64,000 nt of DNA. Source: Pararhodobacter sp036802785 (GTDB lineage: Bacteria; Pseudomonadota; Alphaproteobacteria; Rhodobacterales; Rhodobacteraceae). The translations under genes and the position numbers were made by a program. The DNA lies in assembly GCF_036802785.1 (NCBI RefSeq), contig NZ_DAIRVN010000003.1:62001-126000 (forward strand). The letters are read 5' to 3'. Positions within the stretch are counted from its first letter, which is position 1. Every line of letters begins with the position of its first letter. The notes beneath the pieces are model-generated. The model ran no database searches and was not told where the DNA came from. It worked only from the letters and a program-made list of their open reading frames with translations. Positions 16,972-24,771 of the stretch are shown piece after piece.

Positions 16972-17485
16972 TGCCCGAGGCCTCCTTTCGGATGATGCTG
17001 ATCTCGCCATTCCGCTCCAGCCGCGCCTCGCTGACCTGCTCCCAGCCCGAAAGACTTGCCTTGAGGCGCAGCGCCTCAAGAAGATCGTTCTCGCTGATAT
17101 TGCCGCGTTTCATCGCCTTCCAGTCAACTTCGCCATCCCGCACAAGGGTGCGCGCGCTGCCCTTGATCAGCGTGCCGAAACCATCCCACCTGACCGCGAT
17201 CTGCGAAAAGAACCAGTGAAGGCCAACGAGAACGACGGCGGCGACAAGTGTGGGCAGGAAGGGCGACTGGCCGGTAATGGCACGGCTGACGATTGATCCG
17301 AGCATGACCCCGAGGATCACGTCAAAGGCCGTATTCTCGCCAATGAACCGCTTCTTCCCGAGGCGGACGATCACCACAGCAAAAACGAAAACAACGACCG
17401 CGCGCACCGCCATGTGGCGGCTTTCAAGGTCCTCTGCCTCCAGCCCCAGCGCCCAGCCCACCCAGGTTGCGATCTCTCCCAGCAT
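16961..17485 (-). CDS. DUF421 (YetF-like) membrane protein
   Basis: A 174-residue protein with three hydrophobic helices at the N-terminus, the DUF421 hallmark VRLGKKRFIGENTAFDVILGVMLGS, and a soluble C-terminal domain (TLIKGSARTLVRDGEVDWKAMKR..ISENDLLEALR). GAGAGG precedes the ATG at 17485. A family of unknown biochemical role, often under stress or sporulation sigma control. Promoter candidate 133 nt upstream. Confidence 0.88.
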   Translation of the reverse strand: MLGEIATWVGWALGLEAEDLESRHMAVRAVVVFVFAVVIVRLGKKRFIGENTAFDVILGVMLGSIVSRAITGQSPFLPTLVAAVVLVGLHWFFSQIAVRWDGFGTLIKGSARTLVRDGEVDWKAMKRGNISENDLLEALRLKASLSGWEQVSEARLERNGEISIIRKEASGRNN

Positions 17486-17966
17486 GTCCCTCTCCGTTGC
17501 CGCTTACCGGCCGCAACCGGGGCGACCGGCTGCGCCTTCACGATCATGTTCCCGGCGACCACGCCGGTATCCTGCGTGGCGCGACAGCATGCATTTTTCC
17601 TGCTGCCCCCATGAACCAAACCGCGCTTTCCCGCGCATGTTCCTGCGCAGGAGCGACAAATCCTGCCCGCGGCTGGAACAAGAGGCGGCGCACCTTGTTG
17701 GGGTGCTGAACGGCGGCTCAGGCGGAGCATCATAGCCGGATTGCCCCGCATGGTCCGGTTTAGCCTCGCCTTGTTGGTCCCCACCCTCCCCCGAGCCGCC
17801 GTTCTCCGCCCGATGCACACAGGCAAGCCTGTTTTGACAGTCCTCCCCCCAAAAGCATCGCGCGCAGGTCAGTCACGGCGAAGTCGAACCGGGGAATGAT
17901 CCAGCGGCGAACCCCGGACGTAGGACTAAAAAGCGCAACTTTAACTCAGGGAAGGGGATTGCTGAC
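17486..17966. other. 481-bp intergenic region between DUF421 and the NepR-like gene
   Basis: Divergent intergenic region. Apart from the EcfG-type element at 17619-17643 I see no convincing gene on either strand. The 130 bp just before 17967 contain no clear GGAAC-type element in the plus direction. Confidence 0.5.
17619..17643 (-). promoter_or_regulatory. EcfG-type promoter (GGAAC-N16-GGTT)
   Basis: Minus-strand GGAAC (17643-17639), 16 nt, GGTT (17622-17619). It is 133 nt ahead of the DUF421 start, longer than at the other sites, leaving an untranslated leader or an unseen small ORF. Confidence 0.65.
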
Positions 17967-18134
17967 TTGACGAATGAAGAGGAAAAACACGGCTCAGCCG
18001 ACCTGCCGGAGCGGGAACTTCGCCAGCTTATGAAGGGTATCGAGGAAGCGCCGATTTCGGACGAACTTCGCATCCTTGCGAAGAAACTGGAGCATGAGCT
18101 TAAGGAACAGAACCAGCTCAGGGGCGAGGATTAA
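17967..18134 (+). CDS. NepR-like anti-sigma factor (TTG start)
   Basis: A 55-residue acidic helical protein. The core, from ELR at about residue 18 to KLE at about residue 41, fits the NepR signature LRxxYxxVxxEPVPDxFxxLLxxL position by position: L, R, P, I, D, L and L are in register (LRQLMKGIEEAPISDELRIL then AKKL), with M, A, S and L substituting Y, E, P and F. NepR binds and blocks EcfG until phosphorylated PhyR titrates it. The TTG at 17967 is the only suitable start, with GGGAAGGGG upstream; internal in-frame ATG would remove the first helix. It is not next to either sigma gene or a phyR, which is atypical. Confidence 0.6.
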   Translation: MTNEEEKHGSADLPERELRQLMKGIEEAPISDELRILAKKLEHELKEQNQLRGED

Positions 18135-18192
18135 CCGCTTCTGACATCCGCGCAGGGAGGGAACCCCGGGCGCGGCCTGCAAGAATGACCTC

Positions 18193-18441
18193 TCAGCCCT
18201 CTGAAGCGCCGCCACGCCGTTCTGCGGCGGGTGTTGCGGTGCCGGGGTCTGTTTCCGGGTAGGGGCGCCCGGTATCAGGATCAATCGGATCGGCGCCGCC
18301 CTCGTCATCGTCCTGCGCCGTTTCGACGGGGGGCACCGTCGGGCGAATGGCCTCCCCGGCTATCTCATCAAGGGGGAGCGCTTCATTCTCCTCTATTTCG
18401 CGAAGGGGTTTTGCCGGAGGGGATGAATGCCGGGTCTGCAT
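18193..18441 (-). CDS. Small acidic, proline-rich protein, unknown function
   Basis: An 82-residue hydrophilic, probably disordered protein (IEENEALPLDEIAGEAIRP.. then DDDEGGADPIDPDTGRPYPETDPG). No transmembrane segment and no signal peptide. The ATG at 18441 has AAAGAGAG 4 nt upstream and lies 36 nt after a perfect EcfG-type promoter, so it is likely a stress-induced monocistronic gene. No family is recognised. Confidence 0.6.
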   Translation of the reverse strand: MQTRHSSPPAKPLREIEENEALPLDEIAGEAIRPTVPPVETAQDDDEGGADPIDPDTGRPYPETDPGTATPAAERRGGASEG

Positions 18442-18477
18442 GGCGCTCTCTTTGTGTTGCTGTTGAGGTGACGGATC

Positions 18478-18502
18478 AACCGCCGAAGGCTGGCAAGGTT
18501 CC
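18478..18502 (-). promoter_or_regulatory. EcfG-type promoter (GGAAC-N16-GGTT)
   Basis: Minus-strand GGAAC (18502-18498), 16 nt, GGTT (18481-18478), 36 nt before the ATG at 18441. Confidence 0.7.
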
Positions 18503-18589
18503 GCCACCATCCGGGGAACATCGCGGCTTTCCCGCAACGCAGCCGCCCCGTCCGTAGGCGAAGGGCGCAAGTAAACCCCCTGGCATTTG

Positions 18590-18979
18590 TCAGCCTTGCG
18601 GCCGATCTGTGCGTGGACCGCTGTCCACATCAAAAACCCAGAGATAGCCGACCATCGCGCCCTTGATCACGCGCAGCAGGACGACCGCAAGCAACGGCAA
18701 GATGGCAAGGCCCACCATCGCCAGAATGGCCGGGTGTGGCCCGAAGAGCGCGGCAGTCAGCCCCAGCACCGGCACCAGAAACAGGCTGGCGGTCGCGATG
18801 GACAGGAAGGCAGGCCCCGCCGCAGTGGCATGCCGCCGGATGCCAAATCCGCAATGGTTGCATATATCGCGCAGGGTCAGAAAGCCGTCGAACAGGCGGC
18901 CCTTCCCGCACCGTGGGCAACGCCCGCCCGCACCACGGCGCAGCGCGGTGCCCAACTCTCTTGGTTGCCTTTCGCTCAT
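18590..18979 (-). CDS. DUF983 zinc-ribbon membrane protein
   Basis: A 129-residue protein with a four-cysteine zinc ribbon (CPRCGKGRLF..CNHCGFGI, about residues 21-45) followed by two hydrophobic helices (GPAFLSIATASLFLVPVLGLTAALF; ILAMVGLAILPLLAVVLLRV), the DUF983 arrangement. GGAG is close to the ATG at 18979. DUF983 genes often sit near haem-copper oxidase genes in Alphaproteobacteria, and an aa3 oxidase cluster starts 2.5 kb away. Confidence 0.85.
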   Translation of the reverse strand: MSERQPRELGTALRRGAGGRCPRCGKGRLFDGFLTLRDICNHCGFGIRRHATAAGPAFLSIATASLFLVPVLGLTAALFGPHPAILAMVGLAILPLLAVVLLRVIKGAMVGYLWVFDVDSGPRTDRPQG

Positions 18980-19070
18980 GTTCGCTCCTTGCGGGTCATC
19001 CGATCAGACGACCAGCCGGAAATCCGGTCCGATCGTCGGTCTGACCCTGCTTGCGCCGACTGAGCCCGGG

Positions 19071-20429
19071 TCATGACTGGTGGTCCGAGGCCCTTCCGGT
19101 CAAGGTGAACTCGATCGTATAATTGTCCAGCGTCGGCGGAAGCGGGCGCGCAGGGTCAAGGCGCGCCGGGTCCGCCAGAGCGGCCTCAAAAGTGCCCAGG
19201 ATCTCGCTCAGCACCATCGCGCCGACCATCAGCACCAGATCCCGCGCGGGGCAGACGCCATCCCCGTCGCTGAAGGGGACAAAGCGCGATCCAAGCTCCA
19301 CCTGCCCATCGGGCCACAATCCGGGGGCAAAGCGGTGCGCCTCGGTCAGGGTTTCGTCATCGCGGTGAAAAAACGGGGCGTAGATCACCACCTGCGCGCC
19401 GCCGGGAAGCGTGTCGCCCTCCCAGTCGATGTCATGGCGTGCCTGCCGCAGGATCACCGGCGTCGTCGGCCACAGCCGGAGACTTTCCAGCAGGCTTGCC
19501 CGCAACAACGGATCGGCACGACCGTCGCCCGCCGCCAGTTGCGTGCGCAGCGTGTGCATCGTGTCAGGGTGGGCCGCCAGAAGCGCCAGCGCGCGGTAGC
19601 TTGTCATGCCGCCGGGATCGAAGGCGAACATGTAATGGGCGAACTGATCGGACACCGGGGTCTGATCATGACCCGGTACCTGCGCCACCAGACCGGCCAG
19701 ACTGGCAGGATCGGCGCGATCAAGATGCGTCTGAAGGCGGTGATGGAAATCATGGTGCAGCCGCTTGCGGCCCGGATGAAGAAAGGCCCAGTTGCCCACA
19801 GAGCGCAGCCTGTTCAGGCTTTCGGTCAGGGCCTCGTCGTTGCGCGCGCTGTCACCCAGAAGGATCTGCCTGACCATTCTGTTCCACGCGGCAAAAAAGG
19901 GCTCCCACGTCAGATTTGTTGCGCCTCTGCGCGTCATATCGGCAAACAGATCACCGAATTCCTGATGCACCACCTGCCGGAACTGCGTTGAGAGGCGATG
20001 AAACGGGCAGCCCTCATCCAGCAATCCGGCGTTGAATGCGCGCCGCACCTGCCGGTCCGCGCCATCGGCGATGAGCGAGACACCGGGTTCGAAATGCGCC
20101 AGCGCCGCGGATTTCTCGTCACTGCTGCTTTTGAACGCGGCAGGGGTTTCCTGCAGAACGCGCTGAACCTGCGCCGGATCGGTCAGGATCAGTTGCTTGC
20201 GCCCGAACACCGACAGCAACACCGGGCGGGAAGCGTATTTCTGCCGCAGCCGCTGGAGGCGCTGAATTCCCCGTGCCTCGGTGCCTGTGCTTTCCAGCAG
20301 GCCCACAACACCGGGTCGGCGGCGCAAAACACCCTTGCTCAGCGTCGGCAGGGCAACATCGCGCACCAGTGCGAAGATATCCGCAGCACCGCCGCGTGCA
20401 AGCCCTCTGGTCTGGGTATCCACAACCAT
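19071..20429 (-). CDS. Cytochrome P450
   Basis: A 452-residue P450. Visible landmarks: I-helix around 261-281 (AHYMFAFDPGGMTSYRAL), K-helix E315-S-L-R318, and haem-thiolate C393 in FVPFSDGDGVCPARDLVL. The haem loop departs from the usual FxxGxRxCxG (glycine for R/H, alanine for the last G). The ATG at 20429 (MVVDTQ) is only 2 nt after the stop of the ECF sigma gene, with GAGG in the overlap region, so the two are translationally coupled. No ferredoxin or reductase partner is adjacent. Some P450s of this class oxidise fatty acids or terpenoids; the substrate here is unknown. Confidence 0.88.
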   Translation of the reverse strand: MVVDTQTRGLARGGAADIFALVRDVALPTLSKGVLRRRPGVVGLLESTGTEARGIQRLQRLRQKYASRPVLLSVFGRKQLILTDPAQVQRVLQETPAAFKSSSDEKSAALAHFEPGVSLIADGADRQVRRAFNAGLLDEGCPFHRLSTQFRQVVHQEFGDLFADMTRRGATNLTWEPFFAAWNRMVRQILLGDSARNDEALTESLNRLRSVGNWAFLHPGRKRLHHDFHHRLQTHLDRADPASLAGLVAQVPGHDQTPVSDQFAHYMFAFDPGGMTSYRALALLAAHPDTMHTLRTQLAAGDGRADPLLRASLLESLRLWPTTPVILRQARHDIDWEGDTLPGGAQVVIYAPFFHRDDETLTEAHRFAPGLWPDGQVELGSRFVPFSDGDGVCPARDLVLMVGAMVLSEILGTFEAALADPARLDPARPLPPTLDNYTIEFTLTGRASDHQS

Positions 20430-20431
20430 CC

Positions 20432-21010
20432 TCACACCTCTTGAGACTGGCTGGAGCACTGCGGCCCTTCGGACCAAACCGGCCCCCGGCTGTTTGCCCC
20501 TGCACCGCGCGCCCTCAGCGCTTCCAGAAGCCCTGAGCGGGCGCAACTGAGGCGGCTTTTCACCGCGCCGGTTTCACAGCCGCAAATTTCGGCGGCTTCC
20601 GTGTCGCTCAGGCCAAGAACACCCGTCAGCACGATCACCTCGCGCTGCGAACGGGGCAGGGTATGGATGGCATCAGCCAGTTCCCGCTCCGGCGCCGACC
20701 ACGCCTGCCGGACAGTGTTGCCGCTCGCACCTGCCGCAGGGTCGCTATTGGCGGGCAAGGCGGGCGGGCCGATCTCGTGTTTGGTGAAAAAGATATGTCG
20801 CATGATCGTAAACAGCCAGGAATGAAGGTTTGTACCTGGGCTGAAACGGTGTGTTTTTCTCAGCGCTTCGGTCAGGGTTTTCTGAACCAGAACATCAGCC
20901 TCGTATGGGTTTGAATAAAAAGACCAGGCAAAAGCACGGAGTGCCGGTATAAAGTCGGCAGTATCGGCTTCGGTCATCGTGAGAGGTGCATCAAAGTGCT
21001 CAAGGGGCAT
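20432..21010 (-). CDS. Divergent ECF sigma factor, EcfG-like, coupled to P450
   Basis: A 192-residue sigma factor with region 2 (FIPALRAFAWSFYSNPYEADVLVQKTL; GTNLHSWLFTIMRHIFF) and region 4 (QREVIVLTGVLGLSDTEAAEICGCETGAVKSRLSCARSG). The region-2 DDLVQ block, acidic in the other sigma factor, is DVLVQ here, and the C-terminal 30 residues are an unrelated polar tail. The ATG at 21010 has GGGAGG 7 nt upstream. A perfect GGAAC-N16-CGTT promoter lies 49 nt upstream, so it is probably a GSR target or self-activated. Directly followed by the P450 gene. Confidence 0.82.
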   Translation of the reverse strand: MPLEHFDAPLTMTEADTADFIPALRAFAWSFYSNPYEADVLVQKTLTEALRKTHRFSPGTNLHSWLFTIMRHIFFTKHEIGPPALPANSDPAAGASGNTVRQAWSAPERELADAIHTLPRSQREVIVLTGVLGLSDTEAAEICGCETGAVKSRLSCARSGLLEALRARGAGANSRGPVWSEGPQCSSQSQEV

Positions 21011-21059
21011 CGCTCAACCTCCCTTTCAATGCTTGCAAGATGGCCGCAACTGCGAACAG

Positions 21060-21084
21060 AACGCGTGCTTTTGCGCGTCGTTCC
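21060..21084 (-). promoter_or_regulatory. EcfG-type promoter (GGAAC-N16-CGTT)
   Basis: Minus-strand GGAAC (21084-21080), 16 nt, CGTT (21063-21060): the canonical EcfG form. It precedes the sigma-P450 operon by 49 nt. Confidence 0.8.
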
Positions 21085-21153
21085 GCTCATTGCGTCAGGA
21101 GTGCACAACTTCGGCGAGAGTCCGCCGAGCGCTGACTCTCGCGCGCTGGCCGT

Positions 21154-21468
21154 TCAACAGCTCGTGGCAAGTGCGACCGGCAGAAGCGAAAAGAACGTCG
21201 CGCCCAGACCGATCCAGGCACCGGCGCGGGGCAGCCAACGCGCAAGCCCGTCACCGGTGGCAGCGGGAAGGGCGAGAAGCAGCACGAGATTGGCAACAAG
21301 GGTGGCAAGCCACCCCGCCCAAAGCGCGAGATGGAGCAGGCTTGCAAGCCCGGGAACGTCAACCTCGGGCCAGCCATGACTGCAGCCCGCACCATGCAGT
21401 GCATAGACAAGCGAGAAACCTATGGCCCAGATCGCGGGTCCGGCGATGAACAGCGCAAGCCACCTCAT
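21154..21468 (-). CDS. Small membrane protein of the cytochrome oxidase operon
   Basis: A 104-residue protein with three hydrophobic helices (MRWLALFIAGPAIWAIGFSLVYAL; LLHLALWAGWLATLVANLVLLLAL; GAWIGLGATFFSLLPVAL). Its ATG overlaps the stop of the subunit I-III fusion by 4 bp (ATGA). Size and position fit a subunit IV or assembly-type membrane protein of a terminal oxidase; no specific family could be named. Confidence 0.75.
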   Translation of the reverse strand: MRWLALFIAGPAIWAIGFSLVYALHGAGCSHGWPEVDVPGLASLLHLALWAGWLATLVANLVLLLALPAATGDGLARWLPRAGAWIGLGATFFSLLPVALATSC

Positions 21469-24044
21469 CCCCACACCCCCTGCCCTATCACGACCGCTGC
21501 CGAGACCGCCGCTGTTGCCGCCGCGAAATCCTGCCACAGCCGCCAGCCGGGCAGTGCACCGGCGTGGTCCGGGCCGATCTCGCCGCGCCGCGTCTGGTCC
21601 CAGACGAAGGCAGCGCAACCCGCCCCCATCAGCGCGTGCAGGGCGACATACCCGGCAAGCACCCCGCGCAGCGCATCGCGGGCGTGGCGCGCGGGGTCAT
21701 CCATCCAGCTCCATGCCAGGGCGGCCAGCGCCAGCAGGGCGGCCACATTGGCCACCACGCCCAGCAGCGCAAATCCGCCCGGGCCGTGGCCGCGCAAGTG
21801 CCTGATGTCAGCAAGCCGCGCCAGCCCTGCCGCAAGCACCAGCGCCGCCGCCGCCCCCGCAACCAGCAACGCCGCCGCCCCCTGATCGGCCTGCGCGGGC
21901 GGCGCAGGCCAGTTCGGGGCGACCACATGCAGGAAACCCACGCCGAACAGAAGCGAGGCGAAGAAGGCACCATTGGCGACCATGAGGCAGACCACGCCGC
22001 TCCAGACAAGGGTGCGGCGGCGTTGCCTCTGGTCCGGCAGGTCGATCCCCGGTGCGACGGTGATCGGCGCATTCCCCCCGTGCAGCACCAGTCCGCGCAC
22101 CCAGACCCAGATCAGCACCGCAACCAGCACCAGGGACAGCGGTGTGAGCCAGTAGAGGCTGGCGAGCATCAGAAGCACGAAACTGCCGATTGCGGCCGAT
22201 AGCGCCAGCGGCAGCGCGGTGTTCCCGGGCAGGACCGCCACATGGTCAAGGCGGGTGCGGCTGATACTGGTGACAAGCAGCTCGCGCCGCCCACGCGGCG
22301 CGCCGGGCAACAGCCCCTCGCCGCGCGCAAGCGGCACAATCGCGGCAGAGGCCCCGGCATCGGCATGGCACTGGCTGGGCAGCGAGGCGAAGTTATAGGC
22401 GGGCGCGGGATGCGGCATCGCCCAGTCAAGCGTCGGCGCGCCCCACATGTTGCGACCCGCCCGCTTTCCCAGCGTCACCTGAAGGATCATGTCGAGCAGG
22501 AAGAGCGCGAAGCCGATGGCCATGACAAAACCGAAGATCGACGAGGTGAGGTTCAGCCACACCCATTCAGGGTTTCCGGAATAGACATCGACACGCCGCC
22601 GCATGCCCAGAAGCCCGGTCAGGTGCATCAGAAAGAATGTGCCGTGAAAACCGATGAGGATGGTTGCGAACGCAGCCTCGCCCAACCCCTTGATGCGCGC
22701 GCGGCCGGTGATCTGCGGCATCCAGTAAGCCCCCGCCGCCAGAAGCGGAAAGACGAACCCGCCGATCAGCACGTAATGCAGGTGGGCTACCACGAAATGC
22801 GTGTCATGCGCCTGCCAGTTGAAAGGCACCACTGCCAGCATCACGCCGGTAAGCCCGCCCATGACAAAGGTCAGGAAGAAGCCGAGGATGTAATACATCG
22901 GCAGGACAAGCTGCGGGCGGCCCTTCCACATCGTCGCGATCCAGGAAAAGATCTGCACCGCCGTCGGTATCGCCACCAGAAGCGAGGCCGCCGAGAAGAA
23001 GGCAAGCGCCATATGCGGAATGCCCACCGTGAACATGTGATGCACCCACAGCCCGAAGGACAGGAACACCAGCGCCAGCACCGCCGCGACGATGGCGCCA
23101 TAGCCGACGATCTCGGTGCGGCACATCACCGGAATGATCGTCGCCAGTGCCCCGGCGGCGGGCAGGAAGATGATGTAGACCTCTGGATGGCCGAAAAGCC
23201 AGAACAGATGCGCCCAGAGAAGCGGGTCACCCCCGCGCGCCACTTCGAAGAACGGCCAGTCAAAGGCGCGCTCGATCTCCAGCAGGATTGACGCAAGGAT
23301 CAGCGGCGGAAAGCCCACCAGCATCATCGCCGCCGTGCCCAGCATGTACCACGCAAACAGCGGCATCTGCGTCAGCTTCATGCCGGGCGCGCGCTGACGC
23401 AGGATGGTCACGGTGATCTCGACCGCGGCGGCCAGCGCCGAGATTTCGACAAAGGTTACCCCCAGCAGCCAGACATCGGCATTGATCCCGGGCGAGAATG
23501 CCGAGCTGGACAGCGGCGTGTACATGAACCAGCCGTCGCGCGGCGCCACCCCGGCAAGGAGCGCGAAAAGCATGATCAGCCCGCCAAACAGATAACACCA
23601 GTAGCCAAGCGCCGTGAGACGGGGAAAAGCCATGTCGCGTGAGCCGAGCATTTTCGGCAGAAGGTAGATGCCCAGCCCTTCAAGCATCGGAATGGCGAAA
23701 AGGAACATCATGATGCTGCCATGCATCGTGAAAATCTGGTTGTAGAGTTCGGTATCCAGAAACGCGCCTGCGGGCGTGGAAAGCTGGGCGCGGATCAGCA
23801 TCGCCAGAATGCCGCCGATGGCAAAGAACACCAGCGCCGTTCCCATGAAGCGCAGGCCGAGCGAGGTATGGTTGACGGCGGCCACATGCCCCCACCAGCC
23901 GGGCGCGTTTGACCAGACGCGGTCCAGCTCACGGTGCAGACGAAGCGCGCGCTGCGGCGGGTTTGGCGTGATTGCGGCAGTGGCGTCGCGCCTGTCGGCG
24001 GGGCTGGTATGCGTGGTGGCATGGGGGGTGGCGCGGTCAGTCAT
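21465..24044 (-). CDS. ctaD: Cytochrome c oxidase subunit I-III fusion (aa3 type)
   Basis: Haem-copper oxidase catalytic subunit (859 residues). The first 560 or so residues are subunit I: haem/CuB ligands in FTMHGSIMMF, the WLFGHPEVYII stretch with the His-Tyr cross-link pair, WVHHMFTVG, and AHLHYVLIGG. From about residue 580 to the end the protein carries a linker and about seven further helices of subunit III (ctaE). Fusions of I and III occur in some aa3/caa3 operons. AGGAGG 6 nt before the ATG at 24044 fixes the start; it overlaps subunit II by 8 bp and the next small gene by 4 bp. Confidence 0.93.
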   Translation of the reverse strand: MTDRATPHATTHTSPADRRDATAAITPNPPQRALRLHRELDRVWSNAPGWWGHVAAVNHTSLGLRFMGTALVFFAIGGILAMLIRAQLSTPAGAFLDTELYNQIFTMHGSIMMFLFAIPMLEGLGIYLLPKMLGSRDMAFPRLTALGYWCYLFGGLIMLFALLAGVAPRDGWFMYTPLSSSAFSPGINADVWLLGVTFVEISALAAAVEITVTILRQRAPGMKLTQMPLFAWYMLGTAAMMLVGFPPLILASILLEIERAFDWPFFEVARGGDPLLWAHLFWLFGHPEVYIIFLPAAGALATIIPVMCRTEIVGYGAIVAAVLALVFLSFGLWVHHMFTVGIPHMALAFFSAASLLVAIPTAVQIFSWIATMWKGRPQLVLPMYYILGFFLTFVMGGLTGVMLAVVPFNWQAHDTHFVVAHLHYVLIGGFVFPLLAAGAYWMPQITGRARIKGLGEAAFATILIGFHGTFFLMHLTGLLGMRRRVDVYSGNPEWVWLNLTSSIFGFVMAIGFALFLLDMILQVTLGKRAGRNMWGAPTLDWAMPHPAPAYNFASLPSQCHADAGASAAIVPLARGEGLLPGAPRGRRELLVTSISRTRLDHVAVLPGNTALPLALSAAIGSFVLLMLASLYWLTPLSLVLVAVLIWVWVRGLVLHGGNAPITVAPGIDLPDQRQRRRTLVWSGVVCLMVANGAFFASLLFGVGFLHVVAPNWPAPPAQADQGAAALLVAGAAAALVLAAGLARLADIRHLRGHGPGGFALLGVVANVAALLALAALAWSWMDDPARHARDALRGVLAGYVALHALMGAGCAAFVWDQTRRGEIGPDHAGALPGWRLWQDFAAATAAVSAAVVIGQGVWG

Positions 24045-24741
24045 CGGCGGCCTCCTGTCCGGTCGGGGTCTGCCCGGCCATGGCCGCGTCCGGGTCGGCA
24101 AGGGCGGCGTCCCAGTCCTGTGCCGGAACCACCAGCACCTCGAATTGCATCGCCGTGTGGCCGATGCCGCAAAACTCGGCGCAAAGCCCGCCATGCCGCC
24201 CCGGCGCATCGGCCTGCAGGCGCAGCCGGTTGGTATGGCCGGGGACGGCATCCATCTTGCCGGCCAGTTGCGGCACCCAGAAGGAATGGATCACATCCTC
24301 GCTGGTGATCACCATGTCCACGGGCTGCCCGGCGGGCAGGATCAGCAGATCCAGGGTTTCGACCGGCCCGTCCGCGCCGGGATGGGTGAAGCGGAAACCC
24401 CACTGGATGGCATGCGCGCGGATCTCGACCGCACCGTCATCGCGCGGCAGAATGCGTTCGCCCACCCAGACCCCGGCAGCCAGCGTGACGCTGAGAATGG
24501 CAAGCGAGAACCAGACCCCCAGCCCGAATGTCCAGCGCCGCTCATTGATCGCGCGCGGCGCGCCAAAGGCCATCGCCACCAGAACAACCACCATCCCGGT
24601 CAGCACAAGCGCCGCGCCCGCAAGCCCCCACCAGAGCCAGGCGATATCACGCGCCACCGGCCCGCCGGGCTGCAACGCCGAGACATTGCCGTCACAACCG
24701 GCAAGCAGCAGCGGAACCGCAATGGCGCCGAATTGCTTGAT
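24037..24741 (-). CDS. ctaC: Cytochrome c oxidase subunit II
   Basis: CuA subunit. A lipoprotein-type signal (KQFGAIAVPLLLAGC), two transmembrane helices, and a periplasmic cupredoxin domain with IHSFWVPQLAGKMDAVPGH and the CuA ligands CAEFCGIGHTAM..M. There is no CxxCH, so the oxidase is aa3, not caa3. The start is a problem: no ATG/GTG/TTG in this frame lies near the signal peptide. An ATC at 24741 would give an ideal signal sequence and is used here as a best guess; a frameshift just upstream is the alternative. The divergent DUF2231 gene begins 30 bp away. Confidence 0.85.
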   Translation of the reverse strand: MKQFGAIAVPLLLAGCDGNVSALQPGGPVARDIAWLWWGLAGAALVLTGMVVVLVAMAFGAPRAINERRWTFGLGVWFSLAILSVTLAAGVWVGERILPRDDGAVEIRAHAIQWGFRFTHPGADGPVETLDLLILPAGQPVDMVITSEDVIHSFWVPQLAGKMDAVPGHTNRLRLQADAPGRHGGLCAEFCGIGHTAMQFEVLVVPAQDWDAALADPDAAMAGQTPTGQEAADD

Positions 24742-24771
24742 ACGACAAAGCCCGGCAGACGGAGAACGCCC

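Noticed and set aside
20432..21010. Second sigma factor considered as a PhyR (sigma-like plus receiver) protein
   Set aside because: It has full region 2 and region 4 but no receiver domain or phospho-acceptor aspartate.
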